From Planctomycetota bacterium (GTDB taxonomy: Bacteria > Planctomycetota > PLA2 > JAEUHO01), in contig JAJDEN010000020.1 in NCBI GenBank assembly GCA_029259775.1, positions 204,846 through 268,845 of the forward strand: a stretch of 64,000 bases of DNA. The letters run 5' to 3'. Under the pieces are notes generated by a model. The model saw only the letters and a list, made by a program, of their open reading frames with translations. It ran no database searches and was not told the origin of the DNA. Both the position numbers and the translations under genes were made by a program. Positions 28,646-36,211 of this stretch are shown here, one piece after another; the first letter of the stretch is position 1; each line of letters opens with the position of its first letter.

Positions 28646-30349
28646 TTACTCCACGATCGGCGGCGGGCGCATCATCGCGCTGAAGAACGCGAGCAACGCC
28701 AGGATCCCGCACAGCCACGGGAACGCATGACCAAAGCGCGCATAGATCGTGCGCCCACGATCCACCAGCTTCACGTCGCGTACGAGCACACCCTCGACGC
28801 CCAGCGCGAGACGGTTCTCGGCCTTGATGTCGCCCGTGGCACTCACGAAGGCGCTGATGCCCGTGTTCGTCGCGCGTACGAGCGGCGTACGGTGCTCCAC
28901 CGCCCGGAAGCGCGTGAAGTTCAGGTGCTGGTACGGCTCCCATGTGTCGCCGAACCACGAGTCGTTCGTCAGGCTCACCAGGATGTCCGGCCGCTCGTCG
29001 CCACAGACCTGGCGCACATGGGCCGGCAGGATGCCCTCGTAGCAGAGGAACGGCGCGAGCTTCAGGCCCTTCTGCTTGTACTCGAGCAGCTTCGAGAACT
29101 CCGCGCCCTCCCCCTCCATCGAGCCTGGACGCATCGTGAACTTCTGCGGGAGGTAGTCCGCGGGATCGAGCACCGAGCTGAGCGGCGGCGGGATGTGCTC
29201 GCCGAACGGGATCAGGAACACCTTGCGGTACACGGACCACGGCGCGCTGAGATCGCCGGCCTCGCGCAAGGCGGCGACGTTGTAGCGCTCGTCGAACTTC
29301 GCGCCGGTCCGGATGTTCGAGCGGCCCTCCTTGCGCTCGTAGGCGCCGACGAGGAAGGCGTGCTTCTTGCCGAGCTCCGCAAGGAATCTGTAGCCGACAC
29401 GGTTGATGTAGCCGGTCGTCACGTGCGGACGATGTGCCGGCTCCATGAACGGGATGGCGTCGGTGATCGCCGTCTCCGGCCAGACGATCAACTCCGCGCC
29501 GAGGGCCGCGGCCTTCGCGGAGCCGCGCTGGTAGGCGGCAATGTTCTGCTGCTTGCGGTCCGGGCGGCGCTCCTTCTCGCGGTGCCCTACGTTGGGCTGC
29601 ACGATGCCGACCGAGAGCGAGGCCGGCGCAGCATCCTCTTGGGCCTGCACCTGGCCATAGCGCACGTGCCCGAAGGCGAAGAGCGCGCAGCCGACAAGGA
29701 ACGTGGCGAGCGCGGCGCGCGGGCGTGCCTCGGGACCCTGCCGGCCGAAGGCCCAGCGAATCCACTCGTGGATCGGCACGATGAGGCACAGCAGCACGAA
29801 CGACACGGCGGAGACCCCGCCCCACTCGGCAGCCTGCACGAGCGGCGGCACATCGACTGCGCCGTGGCCGACCTTCCACGGGAACAGGCGCAGCGGCAGA
29901 TGCTCGGCGGCCACGATGAGCAGCACCGTCGTCATCGGATGCGGGCGCCGACCCCGCGACAGCATCCCGCGATGGATCACGAGGAAGACAAGCCCATGCA
30001 GGATGCCGAGCGCGCCGAAGATCGACGTGAGGGCCCACGACGTGACGACGGGCAGGTTGCCGAAGTCCTGCGTGGTCTGGGCGAGCCAGCGGTAGCCGTA
30101 GCCGATCCCGATCGCCCCGAAGAAGAAGGTCCACAGCATCGCCGAGCGCGTGCTCTTGCAGCGCTCGATGAGCAGCAGCCACCCGATGACGCCGGGCACG
30201 GCGCACAGCACCGACGGGTTGGGCGTGAAAGCGCCGACCCAGACGAGCATCAGGAGCGACGTGAGCAGCGTGCCGACGCGGTGCCGCCCGTCCTCGAGCG
30301 GCTTGGGCGCTGTCTTGGGATCCGGCTTGGGCTCGACCGGGGCGATCAC
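28646..30349 (-). CDS. lnt: Apolipoprotein N-acyltransferase
   Basis: Adds the third acyl chain to lipoproteins in the inner membrane; its presence implies an outer membrane. The 567-residue protein has about seven hydrophobic segments in the first 230 residues, then a nitrilase-fold domain with the Glu-Lys-Cys triad: WPETAITD, YRKVFLIPFGEHIP and FLCYEGILP. Also conserved are NDSWFGDTWEPYQHL and RATNTGISAF. The start is GTG at 30349; the upstream gene's stop overlaps the AGGAG that would serve it. The ATG just upstream is out of frame. The first 30 residues are Pro/Lys-rich. It lies directly downstream of apgM, and several predicted lipoproteins in this window are its likely substrates. Confidence 0.95.
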   Translation of the reverse strand: MIAPVEPKPDPKTAPKPLEDGRHRVGTLLTSLLMLVWVGAFTPNPSVLCAVPGVIGWLLLIERCKSTRSAMLWTFFFGAIGIGYGYRWLAQTTQDFGNLPVVTSWALTSIFGALGILHGLVFLVIHRGMLSRGRRPHPMTTVLLIVAAEHLPLRLFPWKVGHGAVDVPPLVQAAEWGGVSAVSFVLLCLIVPIHEWIRWAFGRQGPEARPRAALATFLVGCALFAFGHVRYGQVQAQEDAAPASLSVGIVQPNVGHREKERRPDRKQQNIAAYQRGSAKAAALGAELIVWPETAITDAIPFMEPAHRPHVTTGYINRVGYRFLAELGKKHAFLVGAYERKEGRSNIRTGAKFDERYNVAALREAGDLSAPWSVYRKVFLIPFGEHIPPPLSSVLDPADYLPQKFTMRPGSMEGEGAEFSKLLEYKQKGLKLAPFLCYEGILPAHVRQVCGDERPDILVSLTNDSWFGDTWEPYQHLNFTRFRAVEHRTPLVRATNTGISAFVSATGDIKAENRLALGVEGVLVRDVKLVDRGRTIYARFGHAFPWLCGILALLAFFSAMMRPPPIVE

Positions 30350-30362
30350 GTCGTCATGACTC

Positions 30363-31592
30363 CTACGCGCCGAACTTGGCGAGCTTCCCCGCATTGGCGA
30401 GCGCGAGGCGGATCAACGCCGTCGCCGGAAGACGTCCGCCGAAGCGGCCGGCATCGCAGGCCACCTCATCGAACGTCGTGCCCGCGTCGGGCTCGCACCA
30501 GGGCCCCCAGAGTAGGGTCGGCACGGGGTGCCACGAGTGGCCGATCATGGGGCCAGGCGTCGCGTGATCGCCCGTGACGACCAGGACGTCCGGCTTCAGG
30601 GCCAGGATGCGTGGCAGCAAGGCGTCCATCTCCTCGATGACCGCTGCCTTGCGGTCCTCGTCCCCATCCTCACCGGCCGAGTCGGTCGGCTTCACGTGCA
30701 GGAAGAAGAAGTCGTGACCCGCGTCCCACGCCTTCTCGAGCGAGGCGACCTCGTCGGCCAGGGAGGACGTGGGGCCGACGTCCTCGCGGATCTCCATGCC
30801 GAGCAGGCGTGCCACGCCGCGGTAGGCGGGATAGGCCGCAATGCACACGGGACGCAGCTGGGCCATCTCGGGGTAGGTCATGAGGGGCGGGCGGCCCGAG
30901 ATGCCGCGCAGCAGCACGGCATTGGCGACGTCGCGCTCACCGAGCACAGCGCGCGCCTGGGCGGCGAAGGTGTTCGCGATGCGGGCCATCTTCTCGGCGG
31001 CCGGTGTGAGCGCGCGTGCCTCGAGCGGCGCCACCCCCTCGACCTGCGGATCGGTGTCGCACACATGCCCGTCGATGCCGGCCCCCCGGAACACGGCGGC
31101 GAAGCGGTACTGCAGCCCGGCGTGCACCTCGACCTTGACGCCCTCGATCTCGTCGATGGCGTCGGCGAGGGCCTGGATCACCGGCGCGGCGAGCTCCGTC
31201 GCCAGACGTCCGGCACGGCGGTCGAGCAGCTTGCCGTCGCCGTCGAGGGTGCAGAGGTTGCCGCGCAGGGCTACGTCGTCGTAGCCGACCTCGACGCCGA
31301 GGCCCATGGCCTCGAGCAGGCCGCGGCCGATGTCCATCTCGAGCGGATCGTGACCGAAGAGCGCGAAGTGTCCGGGACCGCTGCCGGGCGTGATGCCGTC
31401 GGCGACCATCATCGTGCGGCCCAGCGCCGACTCCGCCGCGAGGGCATCGAAGTTCGGGCAGGCCGCGCGCTGCAGCGCCGTCGGCTCCCTGCCGATCACC
31501 CCGCCGAGGCCATCCAGCACGAGGAACACGATGCGACTGTCGGTGCGGCGCGCGAGGGGCGGCAGCAGGACGGTGTTGGAAGGGGCGTGCAT
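30363..31592 (-). CDS. apgM: Cofactor-independent phosphoglycerate mutase, archaeal type
   Basis: Interconverts 3- and 2-phosphoglycerate in the cytoplasm. The 409-residue sequence is of the ApgM type, an alkaline-phosphatase-fold metalloenzyme. Visible are FLVLDGLGG (first metal site), ADGITPGSGPGHFALFGHDP with the nucleophilic Ser, FLHVKPTDSAGEDGD, VVTGDHATPGP and HSWHPVP (metal ligands). The ATG at 31592 fits the family start. It precedes lnt with a 13-bp gap, and lnt's ribosome-binding sequence overlaps this stop. The upstream neighbour is the methyltransferase on the same strand, 68 bp away. Confidence 0.94.
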   Translation of the reverse strand: MHAPSNTVLLPPLARRTDSRIVFLVLDGLGGVIGREPTALQRAACPNFDALAAESALGRTMMVADGITPGSGPGHFALFGHDPLEMDIGRGLLEAMGLGVEVGYDDVALRGNLCTLDGDGKLLDRRAGRLATELAAPVIQALADAIDEIEGVKVEVHAGLQYRFAAVFRGAGIDGHVCDTDPQVEGVAPLEARALTPAAEKMARIANTFAAQARAVLGERDVANAVLLRGISGRPPLMTYPEMAQLRPVCIAAYPAYRGVARLLGMEIREDVGPTSSLADEVASLEKAWDAGHDFFFLHVKPTDSAGEDGDEDRKAAVIEEMDALLPRILALKPDVLVVTGDHATPGPMIGHSWHPVPTLLWGPWCEPDAGTTFDEVACDAGRFGGRLPATALIRLALANAGKLAKFGA

Positions 31593-31660
31593 GGCGGGAG
31601 GGTACCTCCATCGCCCAAGGCAGGGCTAGAGCACGTCGGACCGTGGCGCTGCGCGAGCGG

Positions 31661-32599
31661 CTACGCCGGTCGCCAGGCGGTGATGCCCGTGGGGATCGGC
31701 AGCTCCTCGGACTCCCCCAGGCCCGCCTCGGCCGCCCAGCCGGCGACCTCGGCCCAGGTGTGGTGGCTCTGGAGCGGCGGGGCAATCCAGTCGTGGACCA
31801 CCTGCGCACACTCGGCCCAGGTGGCCCGTCCGAAGGTCGTGCCGCTGTAGGAACGCACGAACAGGGTCAGGGGGGCGGCCGCGAAGCTCAGGACCCGCAC
31901 GGCGACGCCCGGCAGGCGCGTGGTGATGGCGCGGGCGGTGCCGAAGACGAGCTCCCGGAGGGCGCCCTCCTGTGGATAGACCCAGATGTAGAGCGCGCCA
32001 CCCGGCTTCACGAGGCGCGCGAGCTCCAGATACGCGGCGTGCGCATCGGGGGTGTGGTGGATGACGCCGTCGCTGAAGACGAGGTCGAAGCTCGCGTCGC
32101 GGAACGGGGCGTCGAGCACGCTGCCCTGGACCACGTCGATCGACGGGTCGTCGAGGGGCACCTTGGCCATCTCCGGACCGCGGCCGATGTCGAGGCCCAC
32201 GACCCGCGCGCCCAGATCAGCGAACGCCCGCAGGTAGCGTCCGTGCCCGCATCCGGCATCCAGCACGGTCTTGCCACCGTACCAGTCGGCTTCGATCCTC
32301 GACCCCATGCGCGCGCCAACGAGGTTGGCGCCCATGGACGCGGGATCCTTGCCGAAGATGCGCTTGAGTCCGCTGTAGCGCTGCCACTGGCGCTCGAAGG
32401 CCGCGATCGTGCCGAACTCGGCGCTGCCGAACGCCGCGCCGGAGAGCAGCCGCGGGATCCCAGCGTGCGTCGGGTAGCCAGGCTTGCCCTCCCAGCCGTG
32501 GCCCTCGGCACATCGGAGCCAGAACCTCCCTGGCTCCTCGAGGCGCAGCTCGCCCTTGCAAACGGGGCAGGCGAGCAGGGACAAGAGGTGCGGGTTCAT
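31661..32599 (-). CDS. SAM-dependent methyltransferase with N-terminal zinc-ribbon-like segment
   Basis: A 312-residue class I methyltransferase. Residues 1-35 resemble a Trm112-type zinc ribbon with one clear CPVCKGEL pair and a later Cys in RFWLRCAEGH. The SAM-binding core has motif I VLDAGCGHGRYL, motif II VVGLDI, and motif IV DLVFSDGVIHHTPD, followed by KPGGALYIWVYP. The ending is less conserved. Similar proteins methylate small molecules or lipids, but the substrate is not readable. No good Shine-Dalgarno lies before ATG 32599; upstream is the AT-richer 418-bp gap shared with the divergent Asp-rich gene. Confidence 0.85.
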   Translation of the reverse strand: MNPHLLSLLACPVCKGELRLEEPGRFWLRCAEGHGWEGKPGYPTHAGIPRLLSGAAFGSAEFGTIAAFERQWQRYSGLKRIFGKDPASMGANLVGARMGSRIEADWYGGKTVLDAGCGHGRYLRAFADLGARVVGLDIGRGPEMAKVPLDDPSIDVVQGSVLDAPFRDASFDLVFSDGVIHHTPDAHAAYLELARLVKPGGALYIWVYPQEGALRELVFGTARAITTRLPGVAVRVLSFAAAPLTLFVRSYSGTTFGRATWAECAQVVHDWIAPPLQSHHTWAEVAGWAAEAGLGESEELPIPTGITAWRPA

Positions 32600-33017
32600 A
32601 CGGTTTGCGCGGGTTTCTGAGCAGCTTTGTACGCCGAAATCGGTGGTTTTTTTTCGACGGGCAATCCAGAGCCCATGTGCCCTCCAGCGAGGCGGTACGG
32701 GCGGGGTGGTGTCCCAAGATCCTTGCTTTCAGGAACTTACGCACGACGAGGAGCAAGCGTCGAGGAATCCGGACGCGATCGCCCCAGTTTTTTGTTGAGA
32801 ACTAGCCTCTTGCAGGCCCCGGCAGGTGGCCGCTAAAGTGCGCGGCTAATGTGCTGTCCAACCGGAGAGCACAAACAACCCCGGGGGACGACCGACCGAG
32901 TTCCTACCTCGTCAGGCCAAAAGGATGGCCGGATGGGGCAGGCACCGGAGCGGACGCACCGCGGGGGCCGTTAGGTACCAGATGGGTTGCTGTATAGGCG
33001 CCTTGGAGACAGAAGCC
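32600..33017. other. Gene-free 418-bp divergent leader region
   Basis: No credible reading frame is seen; several short frames use other phases without ribosome-binding sites. The stretch is less GC-rich than its surroundings, with a run of eight T at about 32647-32654 and TTTTTTGTTGAG near 32789. A weak plus-strand promoter candidate is TTGCAG, 17 bases, CTAAAG near 32811-32839; it matches consensus poorly. The long leader before the Asp-rich gene could hold a regulatory RNA, but I cannot identify a known riboswitch. Confidence 0.4.
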
Positions 33018-33734
33018 ATGATCACCCCGACCAACAAGAACGCGGATCTCGAGCCGGACTTCGATGCCGACGCCAACGACTTCGATGCCACCGACTTCGA
33101 CGCCGACTTCGATATGGACTTCGATGCTGATCTGCAGGGCGATGACCTGCAGGACCGCACCGGCCGTCTGATCCAGACCGGCATCCTGATCGAGCAGAAC
33201 GTCGAGGCGCGCTACCTGCGCGTCGGTCGCGCGTTCACGTACGGTCCGATCCGTCGTCTGTTCGAGGAGTACGCCGCTGAGGTCCGGGATCACGCCCGTA
33301 TCCTCTCGCGCCACCTCCGCGACCGTGACGGTGGTCAGTCCATGGTGAAGCAGTCCGGCCGTCGCCGCCGCCCGCGGGCAGCGGAGGGTCCGGCCATCCT
33401 GACGCCCCCGGCGCTGTACGCGGCCTTCGACGAGGCCTTCCGTGCTGCCGAGCGCGCCATCGTCTTCCACCGCCGCTCGATGGAGCAGGTCGACGACCGC
33501 TACCTCCGCAAGTTCATGGAGGTCCTGGCGGGCGATCACTCGTTCCACCTCGACATCCTCGGTCATCTGCTCGCGGACATCCGTGACCGCCCGATGCACC
33601 TCACGCCCGGACGCAAGCTCGCGCCCGTCGACGTGCCGTGGGTTGCCGCGATGTTCGAGGGCGTGGTGCCGCCGTGGCGCCGTGAGTCCGAGAGCGAGTC
33701 CGGCCCCCGCCGCTGGTTCATCAACTACATGTAG
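33018..33734 (+). CDS. Asp-rich N-terminus plus four-helix, ferritin-like candidate
   Basis: Not a family I recognise by name. The 238-residue protein has a striking acidic leader: residues 10-47 hold 16 Asp in a DFDAD-type pattern. Two helix pairs follow, separated by a basic linker (about 108-125). Possible metal ligands are E59, E88 with H92 (EVRDH), E145, and D173 with H177 (DHSFH), a twofold arrangement like ferritin-superfamily diiron sites though with E-x3-H instead of E-x2-H. CGT codons for Arg seem commoner than in neighbours, which with the strong terminator suggests high expression. ATG 33018 follows GGAG; an open frame to 32925 lacks a site. Iron storage, metal buffering or a redox role are all guesses. 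Confidence 0.7.
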   Translation: MITPTNKNADLEPDFDADANDFDATDFDADFDMDFDADLQGDDLQDRTGRLIQTGILIEQNVEARYLRVGRAFTYGPIRRLFEEYAAEVRDHARILSRHLRDRDGGQSMVKQSGRRRRPRAAEGPAILTPPALYAAFDEAFRAAERAIVFHRRSMEQVDDRYLRKFMEVLAGDHSFHLDILGHLLADIRDRPMHLTPGRKLAPVDVPWVAAMFEGVVPPWRRESESESGPRRWFINYM

Positions 33735-33753
33735 GCGTCAAGCCTGCGTGCGC

Positions 33754-33794
33754 GCAGCCGCGTGTCCTTCGGGACGCGCGGCTGCTTTCGTTTT
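33754..33794 (+). terminator. Strong Rho-independent terminator
   Basis: Arms 33754-33767 and 33772-33785 pair over 14 positions with one G-T wobble, closed by the stable tetraloop TTCG and followed by TTTCGTTTT. It lies 19 bases after the Asp-rich gene's stop. The same post-stem sequence TTCGTTTTGGG occurs at the terminator-like hairpin at 63936-63978. Confidence 0.92.
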
Positions 33795-33834
33795 GGGGCT
33801 GTGCCTGGACAGCCAACGGCCGACGCGACTCGGT

Positions 33835-34293
33835 TCAGTCCAGCAACTGGCACAGCTCGTCGATTGAGCGCTGCTCCTGGAAGGAGATCTGCTCGATCGC
33901 GTCGTAGAGTTCGGAGTCGATCTCCGGGAGCTCGAGCAGCTTCTTGTAGCCGGCAGCCGCCGTCGTCTCGGTCTGGAACGCCTCGCGCAACATCACCTTG
34001 TAGTCGGTCGTGTGCACGATCTCGGTGGGGTCCCGGTCCGTGGTGGCCTTGCCGCCATGCTTCACGATCTGATCGCGCACCGTCTTGCCATGCAATACGG
34101 ACTCATTGGCCTCCGCCTCGAAGAAAGGCTGCAGGTGAAGACGGTAGATGCCCTTCACGTACGCGGCGTAGTGGTTGTAGAGCACCTCGGCGCGCAGTTC
34201 CCAGGCCAGCGAAGCATTGAGCTCCCTCAGCAGTTCCTCGGTGTCGTTCGCCTTGGTGTCGCCACGCCGGGCGTCGTTGGCATCGTCGGTCAT
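33835..34293 (-). CDS. Ferritin-like (bacterioferritin-type) protein
   Basis: A 152-residue four-helix protein resembling bacterioferritin-like or Dps-like DNA-protection ferritins. Helix A has LNASLAWELRAEVLYNHY, helix B FFEAEANESVLHGKTVRDQI, helix C MLREAFQTETTAAAGYKKLL and helix D AIEQISFQEQRSIDEL, with Glu residues placed as in diiron ferritins. The usual E-x-x-H of helix B reads ESVLH, so the exact ligand set is uncertain. ATG 34293 is preferred over 34320 because AGGGAG lies just upstream. It converges with the Asp-rich helical gene, and the two may act in the same metal or oxidative-stress response (inference). Confidence 0.78.
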   Translation of the reverse strand: MTDDANDARRGDTKANDTEELLRELNASLAWELRAEVLYNHYAAYVKGIYRLHLQPFFEAEANESVLHGKTVRDQIVKHGGKATTDRDPTEIVHTTDYKVMLREAFQTETTAAAGYKKLLELPEIDSELYDAIEQISFQEQRSIDELCQLLD

Positions 34294-34399
34294 CGCGCTC
34301 CCTCGCTCGGCTGTCGTCAACCGCTAGGGCAGCACGATACCGCGCGCGAGCGCGACTGCTGCGCGAAGTGCCGAGCCTTGCTCGGCGAAGAGGACGTGC

Positions 34400-34924
34400 C
34401 TAGCCCTGCGCGGCGAACAACACCTCAGGCACGACGACGAAGTCGCGTACCGCCTCGGAGAGGAGCCTGTGGGCCCCTGCTGCTCGCTGGACGGCATCTG
34501 CCGTGCGCAGCTCGACGCTGTCGTCCGTCGGATCCACAAGCCAGACCTCGTCTACGCCGGCGTCGAGCAGCTTGCGCGCCTTGAACCCGCGGTCCCCCGC
34601 GGCTGTGCCCGGCGAGAGGACCTCGATGGCCAGCCGGGGCGTACCGACGTAGCCCTGGTCCCGATTCGCCGGCGGCTTGCGTAGCACGACGATGTCCGGC
34701 TGGAAGACGTTGTAGTCATCGATCGCGACGTCGGCCGGTGCTGAGATGAGCAGGCCGTCAGGCACGAGGGGCATCAGCATCCGCAGCAGGCGCATGTGGA
34801 TGTCTTGATGCCCGTACGTCGGGCTCGGCTCCTTGACCAGTTGACCGTCGATGAGCTGCGCGGGGAAGCCCTCAGGCAGCTGGTCGTAGTGGGCACGAGT
34901 GAACGCTTCGATCATGATGGCCAT
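34400..34924 (-). CDS. Uma2-family PD-(D/E)XK nuclease-fold protein
   Basis: The 174-residue protein matches the Uma2 (DUF820) family: LIDGQLVKEPSPTYGHQDI, the core FQPDIVVLRKP, LAIEVLSPGTAAGDRGFKARKLLDAGVDEVWLVDP (read here as LAIEVLSPGT, then KARKLLDAGVDEVWLVDP). The Asp and Glu-x-Leu positions are the probable metal site. Uma2 genes are abundant in cyanobacteria and some other phyla, often as mobile singletons, with no settled function. ATG 34924 and 34915 are both possible; a TATACT lies two bases before the first, so a leaderless message is conceivable. It follows the Cys/His-rich gene on the same strand after 49 bp. Confidence 0.88.
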   Translation of the reverse strand: MAIMIEAFTRAHYDQLPEGFPAQLIDGQLVKEPSPTYGHQDIHMRLLRMLMPLVPDGLLISAPADVAIDDYNVFQPDIVVLRKPPANRDQGYVGTPRLAIEVLSPGTAAGDRGFKARKLLDAGVDEVWLVDPTDDSVELRTADAVQRAAGAHRLLSEAVRDFVVVPEVLFAAQG

Positions 34925-34973
34925 GCAGTATACCCGCGCGGGACCGGCACGTGGTCACGCGTGGGCGCCGACC

Positions 34974-35222
34974 CTAGACGACAGGCGGCCCCTCGTAGCA
35001 GGTGCGGCCGGGCTTGTGGCAGTGCGTGTGGCAGACCTCGGAGCCGTCGGGCCCGAGCGCTTCGTTGGTGCGCGCGCACCAGAAGATCGCGTCGTCGGCG
35101 GGGAACTCCTGCTCGTGCGCCTCCGGCACACCGACGAACTGTTCCTTCGTGGTGAGATGCACGCAGCGCACCTTCAGCTCTTGCAGCAGCCTGCGCGTGT
35201 ACTCGCCCTTCGGTGCGTCCAT
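34974..35222 (-). CDS. Small Cys/His-rich protein at the end of the molybdoenzyme operon
   Basis: Unrecognised, 82 residues. Cys at 20, 49, 64, 68 and 75 and His at 22, 36, 65, 67 and 69; the C-terminal stretch CHTHCHKPGRTC is dense in potential metal ligands. There is no signal peptide or membrane helix. ATG 35222 overlaps the TGA of the FAD-subunit gene by one base (TGATG), so it is translated with the three-subunit aldehyde-oxidoreductase-type enzyme. It might help metal or cofactor insertion or be an extra small subunit. The usual XdhC/PaoD cofactor chaperone is absent here, so it is a candidate replacement, but this is only inference from position. Confidence 0.72.
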   Translation of the reverse strand: MDAPKGEYTRRLLQELKVRCVHLTTKEQFVGVPEAHEQEFPADDAIFWCARTNEALGPDGSEVCHTHCHKPGRTCYEGPPVV

Positions 35223-36211
35223 CACGCCCTCTCTCTCGCCGCGGCCAGCGCACGCTTGAGCGCCACCTTACCCAACGCGACCTTGTACTTGCTGCCCGCG
35301 AGCGGTGTGGCCGAAGCCATCGTCCGCGCTCCGGCCTCGGCGGCAGACTTGTCGCTGCACACCGTGCCGACCAGCGCCTCTTCGGCGGCGACGGATCGCA
35401 TCGGCACGGGTGCCAGCGAGCCGAACCAGACGCTCGCACTCGTGACCTTCTCGCCATCTGTCTCGTAGCGCACCGCACAGGAAACCAGCGCCCAGTCGAA
35501 CGCCTTCTTCTGACGGATCTCCGCGTAGCCCACGAACTGCTTCGTGTCGCGAGGAGGGATGCGGACACCCTCAATCACCTCACCGGGCCTGAGCCTGGTG
35601 TCGCTAGCGCGTCCCTTCGCCGGATTCGCCCAGAAGCCGGCGAACGGGACGAGGCGCTCACCCTTCGCATCGCGAACGACGATCTCCGCATCCAGCGAAC
35701 CGAACACCGGGGCCAGGCTCGAGGGATGCGCCGAGGCGCAGTCCCTGTTGCCGAAGATGCCCGCCGTGTCCTGCACGCCGCCCTCGGCGCGAACGGGGCA
35801 GCTGTCGCCGCCGCGCTTGAGGCACGGAAAGGACGCGTGGCGGTAGTAGCCGCAGCGTGTGTGCTGGGCGAGGTTGCCCCCCACCGTCGCGCGGTGGCGT
35901 AGCTGCGGGCTCGCCGCCAGCCCCGCGGCCTCGCTCAGGGTCGGCAGGAAGCGCCGGCACGTCGCTTCGTCGGCCAGTTGGGCCAGGGTGACGCGGGCGC
36001 CGATCCAGATGCCGCCGTCCTCCTCCACGCGGATCTGGTCCAAGCCCTTCGCGTCGCAGAGCGAGACGAGCACGTCCGGCTCATCGACGCGCTCTTTCAT
36101 GCGGTCGAGGAGATCGACGCCGCCCGCGTGGACGAGCGCGTTCTTCGTGCTCGCCAGCAGGTCGGCGGCTTCGCGCCCGTTGCTCGGACGAACGAATCGG
36201 AAGGCCTTCAC
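35222..36211 (-). CDS. Molybdoenzyme FAD subunit with extra Fe-S cluster motif (PaoB/YagS-like)
   Basis: A 329-residue FAD-binding subunit of the xanthine-dehydrogenase family. FAD motifs are seen as VHAGGVDLLDRMK and TVGGNLAQHTRCGYYR. The stretch RCGYYRHASFPCLKRGGDSCP, with a later NRDCASAHPS, supplies the four cysteines that hold an additional 4Fe-4S cluster in PaoB/YagS-type and benzoyl-CoA-reductase-type subunits. The gene overlaps the molybdenum subunit by 4 bases (ATGA) and the Cys/His-rich gene by one base. Electrons would flow Mo to 2Fe-2S to FAD/4Fe-4S and then to an unknown acceptor. Confidence 0.92.
   Translation of the reverse strand: MKAFRFVRPSNGREAADLLASTKNALVHAGGVDLLDRMKERVDEPDVLVSLCDAKGLDQIRVEEDGGIWIGARVTLAQLADEATCRRFLPTLSEAAGLAASPQLRHRATVGGNLAQHTRCGYYRHASFPCLKRGGDSCPVRAEGGVQDTAGIFGNRDCASAHPSSLAPVFGSLDAEIVVRDAKGERLVPFAGFWANPAKGRASDTRLRPGEVIEGVRIPPRDTKQFVGYAEIRQKKAFDWALVSCAVRYETDGEKVTSASVWFGSLAPVPMRSVAAEEALVGTVCSDKSAAEAGARTMASATPLAGSKYKVALGKVALKRALAAARERA

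Noticed and set aside
32484..32836. Short plus-strand frames in the divergent leader
   Set aside because: Three overlapping frames with no ribosome-binding sites, no hydrophobic or domain pattern, partly antisense to the methyltransferase.
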